This document shows, one piece after another, positions 35,762-46,729 of a DNA stretch of 64,000 nt. The translations under genes were made by a program, and so were the position numbers. The stretch comes from Acheta domesticus. Its lineage: Eukaryota > Arthropoda > Insecta > Orthoptera > Gryllidae. Location of the stretch: the NCBI GenBank assembly GCA_031308135.1, contig JAHLJT010008446.1:164213479-164277478 (forward strand), read 5' to 3'. Position 1 is the stretch's first letter. The number at the start of each line of letters is the position of its first letter. The notes below the pieces were generated by a model that was not told the origin of the DNA, searched no databases, and saw only the letters and a list, made by a program, of their open reading frames with translations.

Positions 35762-36079
35762 CAACTATTGATTCATGTTTTTTTTCTTCATCCGAGTTCT
35801 ACTGATTTCCAGCTTAATCTGGCATTACTGCCTAGTGGCTCACCGGCGGAAAGAGGAATCCGACACTACCTCCACTGCACAAAAATGACGTCATTTCAGT
35901 GGACGCTTCCCCAGCCGCGAAGATGGCGAATTTAGCTATTGTTAATATGCGCTTAATACGTTGATTATACGTCCAATATTTCATTACAAGTTTTAGACGT
36001 TTTCTTATTTAAGTTTTACATTTTATTATTTATCGATACAAAACAAATATATGTATCATAAAATTAAGACATGGTTTAT

Positions 36080-36690
36080 AGGAAGAAAATATATCCGAAA
36101 ATGATAGTACTTAAATTCCCGCCCCGAATTGAATATGAACAAAGCATCAAACTATAGAGTAGTAGAGATATTTACTTACGTACATATGAATCCCATTTAA
36201 TTGTTTTCGTATTGTCGCGTGTATTATGTATTATTATGTTATGTTTCAGAGAAAAGAAATTAAGTTTTGCTGAATAAACTGAGCTTCCACTTCCAAAGTT
36301 CTTCAAGAAATCGTTAGTAAACATGTATATCGCTTGACATAAACTGATAAATTCATTAGTATTAACGAAACCAACATTAGTATTAACCAAACCAACAATC
36401 AAATTTGCGATTTAAATTGTGTTAGTATTAATGCTGAATCGTAATAGCGCGCGGCAGTACACGTTATATTTAATTCTATTGACTTTCTTCGCTCCGCAAT
36501 TCAATTCTACTGATTTTGAACTAAAGAAATCTGGCAGCATTGCCAACGTGCTCGCTGGCGGGAAGAGGAAACCATCGCAACTTGTGTTGTGTAAAAATGG
36601 CTTCTTTCAAAGGGAAGCTACCCGAGTCGCCAAGATGGCGATCTTAGCTAAGGTCAATATGCAGTGGCCGTTTCTGAAATTAATCCCGTC
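36080..36690 (+). repeat. diverged tandem duplication, copy 2
   Basis: Uninterrupted partner of the copy at 33842-35960 (see landmarks there). The 98-codon ORF over it is not conserved in copy 1, so it is not a gene. Both copies keep an aagatggcga YY1-like site near their right end. Confidence 0.65.
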
Positions 36691-37401
36691 GCATGCCTTG
36701 CGCCAGTCGCCCTAGTTGACGTATTAAATTGAAGCCTGGACTCAGTTCTTTCGTATTAGTGGGCTGACGTAGGCGGTAGGGGCAGTATCCGAACGACATC
36801 TTTGCGAGAGGCGGACCGTCGCCCTGGGGTGGGAAAACATGGCTGTTCGACGCGTTATTACGATGTTACCGCATGCTATCATTACAAAAATTAACCTAAT
36901 ACTTAACTGTAAGATTGTCCTTATCCTACTTGAGTGCACATACGCATACAGTACAATATGATACATTATGGTACATTGTCGAGCACAGGGCCCTCAGAGC
37001 GGGGAATGCGACACCTCCACCATTGACACACATATTCCACATTGGGATTACAATAAATGATCATGTTGACACGCCCGCAACTAAGCGCCCGCACCGCCAC
37101 GCGCCACCACCCTTCATCCGCGGAACCTCCATTCCACCGCCGCCGGGTGGAGTCATCTTCTGATTATTACACACTCTTCGGCTTTGTGGTAGTGGAACTG
37201 ATGGAATAACACCCAGATCAGTTCGATTGCAGGAAGTTATCTCATCAATATTATTCTTACAAGGGTATGTTTAACTTTTTCATGTCAAAACCCTACTTCA
37301 TTTTTTTTCTGCGCAAAGTTAGTGTGAAAACAAGGGTGGTTGCAAGATTTTAGCAGCCAAAGTTTCGTGGAATCATTTTTTAAAAAATAATAAACCTCCG
37401 T
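36691..37401. other. no supported gene
   Basis: GC-richer 36760-37160. The short ORFs show no domain. The 5' end of the piggyBac relic was not found here. Confidence 0.3.
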
Positions 37402-37994
37402 GTTTTTCGCAATGTTTTTGTTGACAACTCCGTTGTCGCTATTGCATCAACGTGTGCTGGTGTTGAGCCTGTGTCCTTAGTAAAGCGATATTCAGCAAAG
37501 GAGAAAAAGGCGATCCAAATTCAACGGCCTCATACAATAGCAGAATATAACAGATACATGGGTGGTGTAGACCGGATGGATGAGAACGTTGCCATGCATA
37601 GAATAAATATTGGAAACAAGAAACTGGGCTTTGCTGTCGTGGCTAATTGATGTATCAATTCACAATGCTTGGCAATTGAAAAAAGAAGGCGGGGAAAAAA
37701 TGACACAGCTTGAATTCAGGCGGCATATTGTTCAAGTTTATTTAACAAGATACATGAATCCAATAAAAGGCGCGGGAAGACCATCAACCGGCTCTCTCAG
37801 CACCTACAAAGCCAGTGTTCCAGAAGAGATTAGATTCGATGGTTATAAGCATTACATTAAAAAAAATTGAAAAGAAGAGGAGATGCAAGGGAATCCATTG
37901 TTCAAACAAAACATCCGCAGTGCGCACGAAGTGTGCAAAATGTGATGTAGGTTTTTGCTTTGAATGTTTTGAAGTCTATCACACACCCGAATGA
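37402..37994 (+). pseudogene. piggyBac transposase C-terminal part
   Basis: The frame from 37402 reads RNVFVDNSVVAIAST, KRYSAKEKKAIQIQRP, YNRYMGGVDRMDENVAMHR. A frameshift near 37610 moves to NWALLSWLIDVSIHNAWQL, KMTQLEFRRHIVQVYL. A second, in an A run near 37860, restores RCKGIHCSNKTSAVRTKCAK then CDVGFCFECFEVYHTPE and a stop at 37992. YMGGVDxxD with its catalytic Asp, the AWxL helix and the terminal C-rich ring-like zinc module (C-x2-C...C-x2-C...H) are in piggyBac order. The N-terminal half, with the first catalytic Asps, is absent. Confidence 0.9.
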
Positions 37995-38305
37995 AAGCAG
38001 TACATTTAAATTTTTCAAATAACTTTATTGTGTTTTTTATTTTTAAATATGTATTGTATTAGTCTATTTTTTTAACATTTATTGTTCATTTTATTTCCCA
38101 AAAAACATTTTCAAGCATGTGTCAGATTTTTGTACAAAATGACTCCGTAACTGCCCAGCGTGTCCATATGGACACAGGGTTTTTTGAGAAAAGTTACAAA
38201 GATTTTCAATAAATTATTTTTTCCTTTATTGATATATGTTTCTCATTGACATGCAACAAAAAAAATTAATTTTTCGAAAAAAAAAATAATTCGGGCAGTT
38301 AAGGG
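37402..38305 (+). mobile_element. piggyBac element, 5' truncated, 3' end intact
   Basis: The right end reads gggcagttaaggg immediately followed by TTAA (38306-38309), the piggyBac target site, so the 3' boundary is exact. Further inside, tgtccatatggaca (38161-38174) is a perfect palindrome next to actgcccagcg, which repeats the terminal gcagtt string. Such palindromic subterminal motifs are common in this family. The left end and most of the transposase are missing. Confidence 0.85.
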
Positions 38306-38309
38306 TTAA

Positions 38310-38934
38310 ATTGTAGTCAAACATAGACATTCCCCTTGCTTTTGATTGTACGAGTGTACGAGCGACACGTAGTAAATTAGGTTCGTATATTGGTGTGGGG
38401 TATAGTTAAAATTGTACACATTAGCGCCCCGTATTTTCTTTATTTATATTTGATTCTCAATTTCCATAGATTTGTTAACTTTGTAAATAGTATAACTTAG
38501 AAATTCACACTGTAGTATGTTACTTTATTTTCATTCACTCATTATTTTCTATTTTGTAAATTATGTCAGATTCCCGCCAGCGATCACCCGGCCAACTCGG
38601 AGGGGAAAACAACATACTCTAACTTTAATTATAGAATTGTTAACCCACTGATATAGATTACCCACAACAGCAATGTTAAGGTGGAGGACAGAGGATAGGG
38701 GCAGTGCCCAAATGCATCCAACCTTCACCCTGCCCGGCTGCCGCTTGCAAGCCACTTGTATTAGAGATTTTATAAAATAAACATTAGGACAGCAGTAAAA
38801 TAAACAAAATAACCACAAGGTTATTATATACAGACTAACAACTATAATGCTGAAAAACTACTTCTATTAAACTGGTTTAGATAAACATTCATTAAGTGTA
38901 CAAAAACGCTGCAAACGAAAAGACAAAACGCATG
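38310..38934. other. no supported gene
   Basis: AT-rich flank downstream of the piggyBac relic. Nothing recognised. Confidence 0.35.
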
Positions 38935-39545
38935 GTAAGGAGCAGGTCCCAGTAATCAGGTGGTCGATAATTAGGTGGTGGGCTGCACCACTGCATAGTG
39001 TAGCGTCACAGCACTGGACTCGACCGACCGCACTAGTCGTGCAAGGGAGTGGGGTTGGTCCTCTCGTGCCGCGCTGGCAGCGGCTGGACCCCCGGGGTCT
39101 CTAGCTGGGGGCGTGTCTGAGAAGGTGGCTCTCCGTTCGCACAAGTGATGTGTGACAACAGAAATCGGCTGCAGATGGACGGCCGGCTCCATGTGCACCT
39201 AGCCCAAATCTCGAGAGGAAATGACGCTTTGTAAGTGGGAGGTCGATCACGTGATGCCTCGCCAGAGAGGCGTACTGGAAAAAGCTGCCTGGCATTCGAG
39301 GTTGACCGGACCGATGTGCGGAGGTGATCGCGAGCAGCGTCTTGAGAGGCGTGGCATTTCGCCACGGGACAAGAGACCAGGGGGCGCTAGTGTAGCGAGC
39401 TGGGGTTCTCTTGGCAGATACTGAGGCGGCTTGTCTCAGGAGTCGGAGTGCTGTGGAGTGCAGCGTTCCTTAGGAGTGTACATACTGTAATAAACTATTG
39501 TAAATAAATATGTACAGCAAACTCCATGTCTGTGTTCTTCCTCAT
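38935..39545 (+). mobile_element. possible solo LTR
   Basis: A sharply bounded GC-rich block is followed by gtaataaactattgtaaata and a second aataaa-type site (39489-39512), then catgtctgtgttcttcctc and gacgtcaca, after which composition returns to AT-rich. GC-rich U3/R, two polyadenylation signals and a short tail are what a solo LTR looks like. No second copy or target duplication was found, so it remains a guess. Confidence 0.3.
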
Positions 39546-39945
39546 CTCATGACGTCACAATGGCAATCTACAGCTTTTTTGTTCTGTTCTATTTTGAGGC
39601 TGTAGCTAGTTAGTGTTACGTTAAGAAAAAATGTAAGTAAACAAATAGGAAATTTTATTCCCTTTGAAACTGGGCATATTTATTTATTACAATAATATAT
39701 TAAACAGCCTTGTCCGTTCCGGCCACTATGCCAGCTCAATTCACATTACATGGAGCACGTGCGTTGCGGGTTGGATTTTAAAAAGTATATTACTCCCTTC
39801 TTATTCGCCCTTCTAGGGGTGTCCTTTCAGTATTATTTTTCCCATTGCAATTCCACAATAATAATCTATTCCAAGTTTTGTTGAAATGGCATTGTTCCTG
39901 CGTTGAAGAGTTAAGCTGGAACACGAATACACATATACATACATT

Positions 39946-41912
39946 TATACCACAATTTATCCCCGTATTACCACATATCAGTCATCATTTTTTGTAAAAC
40001 TCATTAGAAATCGTAGAACATTTGGTGCGAAAATGAAATAGTTTCAAGCAATAGTTTTTTTTGTTCAAACTTTAAATGAAAAAGCACGAGAAATTGGCAT
40101 TGAATTCATTTGATAATGTATGCAGTGTATTCAGGAACATAAAGGTGTCCCACCAACTGTGGTCTACCCCCATAACTTCTAAACGGTTCAGGATATCGAA
40201 ATGCAGTTTTCGCTTAAGAATGCGGAATCATTGGGCGAGTGACTGCTGTAGAGATATTGTCTATAATGTTTTTAGTTTTCGAGAAATTTCATCTTTGATT
40301 TTTTACATGGAACTAGATGTTTTCACCAGCAATGGATAGATCATGAAAAGAGGAATAAAATGATGTATCATATGTTAGTATTTTGGTCGTAAATTTAGTA
40401 TAAAATTAGACTTTTCTGATATGTGATTTTTAAGTAAATGGACCTTTTCTGATACTGACTAGGAATGACCATCCAGAAAGGTTTATTCATTATTTACCAA
40501 TAGAAGAACTAGGCTTTTGAAATTGCAAGTAACAAATCTCTGTAAATCTAAGGAGAAAATTAACACTCAATCTGGGGTAATACCTTTTTTTACCGGTAAT
40601 TAGAAACAAATTTGACTGAATTTTAAACAACGCATATGGATGCTCTGTTATAAACAAGACATTGAATAGGAAAAAGCTGATCAAGAATGTTTAAGATTTT
40701 GTACCTCCTATTAATAGACTTAATGTGGTTTACGGTATCAAATGTAACGAATGTCCAAAGATGTATTTAGGTCAGGCGAGCAAAAACCTTTCTGTGCGGA
40801 TGAAAGAACACCAGAGAAATGTTAACGAACCCATGTGTTGGCAAAATTCAGTGTCTAAACATCGTATCGAACTGAATCATTCTTTCGATTTTCTAAACCC
40901 CAAAATTCTCGATGTCGAAATACGTTGGTATCCAGGTCTTGTATCAGAAACTCTACAAATTAAAACTCATGACTCAATCAATACTGGCATTGAGAGCAAT
41001 AAGTCCACAAAAATGTACGATTCCCTATTACATAGATGTATGACTCGTACTGAAACTTAGGTTGTTTCTGGTATTTTAAATAACAAATTTCTTCACTTTT
41101 ACGGTAGTTTTCGGTTTTCCTTTACTGTCCCCCATTCTTCTTTTTCTCCCCTCCCTCCCCCCACCATCCCCTCTTTGCACCATTCTCATTCCCTAACACT
41201 CAACATAGTAGGAAAATTCCAACTTCTTTCATTCACTCTACTTCTTTTGACTGCGTTACGCATTGTCGCTCGTCAGTGCATGACGGCACTATATTTTCTC
41301 ACAATATGAGCTCCTACCTGGTTTTTGGTAAGTGCTGGTTAAATATTCTAAATATGTAATTGTATTGTATTTTTATTCGTTAACTAATTGTCTGTATTTG
41401 TTGGCATGTTCTATTTTAGCCTGAGGATGGAGGCAATCCATCCCCGAAACTGTTGAAAACGAAAATGATGTGGCTCATGAAATAAAATAAGGAAGTTTAC
41501 ATACATCTGTCTATAATTCATCTTGGGACTCCCTTTTTTTCCAGTTAAAATACAATCCAAATAAAATGCAATACAAAATACATACTTATTTCTATTTTAC
41601 AATAATCTTTTAGAAATTATTTAAACCTTATTTGAAATATATGAAATAAAAATTGCTTACGTTCAGGGAGTATAAGATTTGAATGCAACAATGTCTCCGC
41701 AACAATAATAGGGAGGTAATATCTGTGAATTACGCCTTATTGTTGGGACATGATTTACCTGTATGAAAAGCAGTTATAATTGTTACATTTGTGTTGATAT
41801 TTACTTGAAAATATTTACTTTTTGCACCAAATGTTCTACGATTTGCAATGAGTTTTACAAAAAATGATGACTGAGATGCGTTAATTCGCAGAGAAATTGT
41901 GGTATAATTAGT
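39946..41912 (+). mobile_element. Penelope-like element fragment flanked by inverted repeats
   Basis: The sequence at about 39946-40056 returns in reverse complement at about 41800-41912 (tataccacaattt, tcagtcatcattttttgtaa, aactcatt, aaatcgtagaacatttggtg, tttcaag). Between them lies a GIY-YIG endonuclease remnant on plus and, downstream, cctgaggatggaggcaatcc with ccgaaactgttgaaaac, a phrase type common near the 3' end of Penelope elements. Penelope repeats may be direct or inverted, so the arms could be its pseudo-LTRs. Confidence 0.6.
40560..41060 (+). pseudogene. Penelope-like GIY-YIG endonuclease domain
   Basis: The open frame from about 40722 reads VVYGIKCNECPKMYLGQA, KNLSVRMKEHQRN, then NHSFDFLNPKILD and ends in a stop at 41058-41060. 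VYGIKC-x2-C-x2-MYxGQ is the GIY-YIG-type core preceded by the CxxC pair seen in Penelope-like retroelements, with the Arg and EH of the active site following in RMKEH. Upstream, fragments such as GVIPFFTGN (near 40575) may be the end of the reverse transcriptase linker. The RT itself is absent. The endonuclease nicks target DNA for priming. Confidence 0.8.
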
Positions 41913-42902
41913 ATTACATAACTAGTACGTGTGAGAAAGTACATGCTGTTTTAGCTCCACTAGTTCCTATATACATTCATCATAAAAAAGCTGCGTCTGT
42001 CAATAGAAAGTACATCAGCCACAGTTTCGTTTTTGACGTCGGGCTTCTTGATTGGATGAATCAGAGTGAATATTTGATGACATTGGCCGTGATGTGCAGA
42101 ATGCATTGTTTTTCGCCTTACATGAATTTATAGAGATCCTTAACTTACACTTTTAGTTACCATTTACTATACGCCCCAGAACTCATGCAAGAACTGTTCA
42201 CATCACACGTTCCATAAATAGTTGGGGAATTTGTTTAGTATCCTGGATATACGAATATAGGCTATTCATTTTGGTAAGAGCGTACTCATCCATTAAGCGA
42301 ATTATTTGTTAGCCAGTGATAAGGGTTACCCCTTTGGAATGAATAATCTCAATGAATAAATTATTTAGAGATTTGTTCAACTCCTATACTTTCATTTCTA
42401 CCTGAAATAAAACGAATTCTCGCCAACAAAATGAATTTACCAACTTTTACTTCTTGTTGTTTCTACAGCTATAATGACAAGTAAAAAACATGAAATCTTA
42501 AAACTATCCAGTAAATAATGTACGTATAATGCAGTAAGGTCTTCAAGCAGCTCGAGACATCGAAGGTCCCTGGATGGGTGACCGTCTGGGAAAACTGTCC
42601 GATAGGGATAAAAGCAATGACATTGTGACAAAATGACTACGTTCAAGGAGAATTACTCCGTGTTCAAAGCCGAATAGAGGCTTGGAACATTGTTTGAAGA
42701 GAAAGTCCTATATAATTTATGTTACTGATTTGCGAATGAAACATAATTTAGGGTAAAGATTTACATGCTATTAAATAACTGAAGTGTAGCGTATTTTAAA
42801 AACATATGCTTCTATGCTTTCTGTATTTAACTTCTGTGTCGTGTGTCATTTATTTTGTTAATTTTATTTAATGATAAAATTTGTTCTCTGATTTTTGAGC
42901 AG
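41913..42902. other. non-coding flank of the slit LRRNT exon
   Basis: AT-rich sequence up to the acceptor (atttttgagcag) at 42901-42902. No other exon or repeat was recognised. Confidence 0.4.
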
Positions 42903-43035
42903 GTGAAACCGAACAAGGATGTCTTGGTGATAATTACTGCCCGCCTAAATGTACGTGCACTGGTACAGTAGTTCGTTGCAGCCGAGTTCGTCTAAAGGAA
43001 ATTCCTCGCGGTATTCCTTCGGAAACCTCAGAACT
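42903..43035 (+). CDS. slit: slit exon: LRRNT cap of LRR domain D4
   Basis: Slit is a secreted, glycosylated ligand of Robo receptors that repels growing axons and migrating cells. This exon begins two bases into a codon after a gcag acceptor and ends with two bases of a Leu codon before gtaagt. It encodes [16 protein letters not shown] followed by [18 protein letters not shown] and ETSEL. The C-x5-C-x3-C-x1-C-x6-C spacing and the IPxGIPxxTxEL signature are those of an LRRNT cap, and the wording fits domain D4 of Slit rather than D1-D3. It joins in frame to the exon at 48903. The preceding exon (end of D3) is not visible upstream, so the intron before it is probably longer than 42 kb. Other secreted LRR proteins share the cap, but the following repeats make slit the best call. 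Confidence 0.9.
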
Positions 43036-44040
43036 GTAAGTGCACATTTTTTAGCTGATTGTTGTATTGAATTGCTTGGTTAAATATTTTAAAATATTAC
43101 TGTATTTACAATTATAGTTCTAAATAGTACTTCGTTCTGCAATATTTTGTGAAATCCAAAAGATTTAAGTAAAACAGTTAAATATAATAAAAAGCAATGA
43201 CACCACTAAACACATGGTTTTCTGTCGTCGTGACAGAAATCCGAGCCAATCAATACTTTTTACAATTGTTAAGAATGAAAATAGCATTGTCGCGTAATCA
43301 TTACATTGGAGTGTTCCCGTTTCCAAGTTTATATAATTCCTTAAAAAGTGCTTGTTCAGTTACATTAACGGGAAGTTTTGAGTGTGATATATTCATGTCT
43401 CTCAGTTCTTAGTCTATGCCAGTGATTGTCAGCTGAATGCTCTGTGATCTCACACACATGCTCTTAAAGTCCGCACTTATCTTCGGAGCAAAGGAATCCT
43501 CCGCTCCTGGTGTTAGGCGCACACTTTCAATAACTGGCAATTAGGCAAACATAGTCTTATGAGTTTTTTAACTCTATCAATTCAGTTTTCAAAATGACAA
43601 ATTTTACTGATGATTGTTTTGACACAAAATGGCTAATTAAATAATATAATACAGCAAAATATATAACACAACGCACATTCTAATCTGGTCAGCACAATCG
43701 TACATTTTTCTCCTCCATTATTATAACCCCAGCTATAATTGTACTTCTCATCAATTAGTCAAATACACTTCTCCTCTTCCTTAACTGTAAATAAATAAAA
43801 TTTGCCTACAAATTATATAGCTAAATCGAATTAGCTTATTTCAACCAGAATTCTAGTGGTGCTGCAACAGCTTTTACTATATTGTCACATTATTTAGAAA
43901 TTTACAATTTTCAAAATTTCAGAGTTTAACAACCTGAGGTGTTCTTATGAGCGTATCTCTTTTATCCGTTAAAAATCTTTTTAAAAATTTAGGGGAAGTT
44001 TTTAAGGTGAGATATTTTATAAATTACGCTTGCAGATCTG
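43036..44040 (+). other. slit intron, proximal part, no recognised element
   Basis: AT-rich intronic sequence after the LRRNT exon donor. I see no coding potential or transposon signature before the LINE relic that begins near 44049. Confidence 0.6.
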
Positions 44041-45273
44041 TACCTCCCTAGAAGTTCCAAACACATGCCCCGACTGGTACGAACACTCATCAAAATCGGC
44101 CTCAAAGAATTAGACGTTACAAACGTAGAATAGATTTCCGTGTGCAAAATGGGTTGCTTGAAGTAGGCGCGAAGATATTCTATTGCAATCTGACTCAAAA
44201 ACCGAATGGCAAAGCTGTCACTCCTTCAGAAGATGACGTCGAAGCATTTTAGACAGGAATCTGATAGGAAAACAGACCCTACAAGAAAGACGCATCTTGG
44301 ATTCAATCTGAAGTTGATGCTGCCGATGAACTTGTGGAAACAGTGGAAGATGGTCACGAATTTTCGGAAGAGGACCTTCTCTCAACCTAGAGAAGAACCA
44401 TCTGTTGCCAGTTGAACAAAAATGATGTAAATGTTCTTATCGCTGTAAGGAAATCATGCTACTAAATAAGATCATCTTGAATGATGTAAAGAAACAAAAG
44501 CGTAATTTGAGCACGGCTTGGATTGACTACCAAAAGGCCTTTGATAGTGTACCACACGATTGAATTTTGAAGACACTGGAGATCTATCGATTTCATTCAA
44601 GATTTGTTGAGTTTTGCAAGGCTAGTAATCAAGTCGTGGAGTACCAAGTTACTAATATTAAGCGGAAAGGAAGCAGTAGAAACCAGAAGTATTCATATTA
44701 ATAGGAGTATTTTTCAAGGAGATTCACTTTCCCCTCTGCTGTTTTGCATTAGTTCGATCCCACTATCAAGACAGTTGTAGCTAGCTGACTTTGGTTACAG
44801 GCTGGAAATGAAAGAACAGTGTCACATTTGTTTTACATAGTGATCTTAAAGTGTTTGCTAAGAATTAAGTGATTCTCTCCCAAATGCTGTCTGTCGTGAA
44901 TGACTTTAGCAATGGCATCTGCATGAAGTTTGGTCTTGACAAGTGTGCAAAAATCAATATAAAGAGGCAAATTGAGAACGTCATAAAGCATTAAATTTGA
45001 TATGCGCACTGTGATTCAAGATCTTGAGCCAGGTAAAACTTACAAATATCTGGGCATTGAAGAATGTGAGACCATCTCGAACGTCACAATGAAAGAGAGA
45101 ATTTGCATGGAGTATTACAGAAGAGTGAGATTGGTCCGGCAATCCCGCTCGGAACTCCAGGAAAAAAAGTATCGGCAATAGGTTTCCGACTAGTGGAGTG
45201 GACTGAGCAAGAAATTCGCATCATGGATCGAAGAACCTCGTCATCTCGCCCACCCTCGAGCTGATGTACAAAC

Positions 45274-45371
45274 ATTGTGTGTCACGTAAGGAAAGAGAAA
45301 GAGGCCTCAGATAATTGAAGCCTCCTGGCACAATGCAATAGTTGGAATGGGAAAGTATATGTCCTCAGTCA
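45274..45371 (+). repeat. 98-base duplicated segment, copy 1
   Basis: Identical to 46025-46123 except for one extra base in the second copy (gataattga against gataaattga). Here it is in its natural place between the YLGIEE block and the following LINE coding sequence. Confidence 0.95.
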
Positions 45372-46024
45372 TCAAGATGACCTTCTGATGAGGCAAGGTC
45401 ATGAAATCTGACCGAAGAATGGGAAATAGAGGCATTGTAAGTGTAGCAAGAATCATTGCGAACAAGACTATGCAAGACACGCAGAATGACAGAGACACTG
45501 AACATCTAATGCTACTTAACATGAAATTTGCGACCACAGAAAATGTTAAAAAGTTGTGGAGAGACAAATCACTGCATGGACAATATCTAAAAAGAAGGCG
45601 CAATGTGCAGATCAGTAAATATCAATCATTTATGTGGCTTAAAGGGGAAAGGATGAAACCAGAATAGGAAGTTCTAAGAGCTGCACAAGATCAAGGGTTG
45701 AGAACACATAATGATAAAGTGGTTCTCAAAATTTCCCAAGATGATAAATGCTACATTTGCCAGGAACGAGTAGAAACCATTATCATATCGTCTCAGCCTG
45801 TCCAATTCTAGCACGCTTGAAAAAACCGATAGGTTGTGGTTACGTCCACTGACAATTCTGTATCGGGCTTGAAGTTCCAAACAAATGCCCGAAGTAATAC
45901 GAACACTCACTAAAACCAGTGACATCTATTGGACTGTATACAGTATTGGACAACCAACAGATTCAAACGGATCGCACGATTGCATCAATCAAAACGGATA
46001 TTCTTATCCGGAATTTGGAGAAAA

Positions 46025-46123
46025 ATTGTGTGTCACGTAAGGAAAGAGAAAGAGGCCTCAGATAAATTGAAGCCTCCTGGCACAATGCAATAGTTGGAAT
46101 GGGAAAGTATATGTCCTCAGTCA
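46025..46123 (+). repeat. 99-base duplicated segment, copy 2
   Basis: Second copy, 751 bases downstream, inserted between a TDILIRN-type and a SCLFVDIAVS-type block of the same LINE, where it does not belong. Its junctions are at attgtgtgtc on the left and cctcagtca on the right. Confidence 0.95.
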
Positions 46124-46585
46124 ATATCAAGTCTTGTCTATTTGTAGATATTGCTGTATCTTGTGATCAAAACGTTGTAACCAAGGAGGCAGAGAAACGT
46201 CTTAAATACAAGAGTTTGGAAATCGAGATCAGCCGAATGTGGGGCGTAAAAGCACAGGTCGTCCCCGATAATTATCGGATCTCTGGGATTAGTTCCGCAA
46301 AACTTGTGTAAGAACTTGTCTAAACTTTCAGGTCATTCTAATGACTGGGAAGTGCAAGAAATCGCTTTATTTGGAACAGCCCACGTTTTGCGCAAAGTTT
46401 TGTAGTGGCACCTTCAGTCCCTAGATCCGCTCCTTAGGTATCTGGTTGCAACCCTGAGTAGATTTTATATGAAGCTGGCTGTAACATCTTTATTTGTGAT
46501 GTAGAGGAATACTAATAATAAAAATAAATCTGTCACCTTTCCCGCAGCGTTTCCACGCGCCACTTTCGTCTACACCCCCGTGGCA

Positions 46586-46729
46586 GTCTCATCCGTCGCC
46601 TCTGTCACATCCCTCGCAGCAGTCACATGCGTCTCCTCCGTCACCTCCCCCGCAGCAGTCACACTCGTCGCCTCTGTTAGTTCCCCCGCAGCAGTCATCA
46701 ATCACGTCGCTCCTTTTCTCGCAAGCGTC
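46586..46729 (+). repeat. 36-base minisatellite, four units
   Basis: Units at 46586, 46622, 46658 and 46694 (last diverged), ending in ccccgcagca. The period is 36, so any reading frame stays open and codes 12-residue repeats (AVTCVSSVTSPA type). The 67-codon ORF is explained by the repeat. No gene is implied. Confidence 0.9.

Larger units (their letters stand above)
33842..35960 (+). repeat. diverged tandem duplication, copy 1 (split by Tc1)
   Basis: The unit 33842-33942 plus 35349-35960 corresponds to 36080-36690. Shared landmarks are aaaatatatc-gaaatgatag, attatg-tattatgtttc, ttccact, tgcgattt, gttaa-tgctgaa-cg, ttctactgattt, ctggca, ggcggaaagaggaa, aaaaatg and aagatggcg-at-ttagct. The Tc1 element sits only in this copy, so it inserted after the duplication. 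Confidence 0.65.
44049..46530 (+). mobile_element. non-LTR retrotransposon relic, rearranged
   Basis: In plus frames: VGAKIFYCNLTQKPNG (44160), KRNLSTAWIDYQKAFDSVPHD (44500-44560, first catalytic Asp), LEPGKTYKYLGIEE (45020-45065), GLRxIEASWHNAIVGMGKYM (45300), DKSLHGQYLKRRRN, CYICQERVET (45750), NIKSCLFVDIAVSCDQNV, KEAEKRLKYKSLEIEISRMW and ALFGTAHVLRKVL (46360-46405). This order fits a widespread LINE class with YQKAFDSVPH and a C-terminal CxxC-HxxxC region (R2/R4-like), but the clade is not certain. Stops are frequent, and a WYEH-type C-terminal block occurs both at 44049 and 45868, so pieces are duplicated. It is in sense orientation within the slit intron. Confidence 0.75.

Noticed and set aside
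36419..36715. 98-codon plus-strand ORF in duplication copy 2
   Set aside because: Not conserved as an ORF in copy 1, so probably chance.
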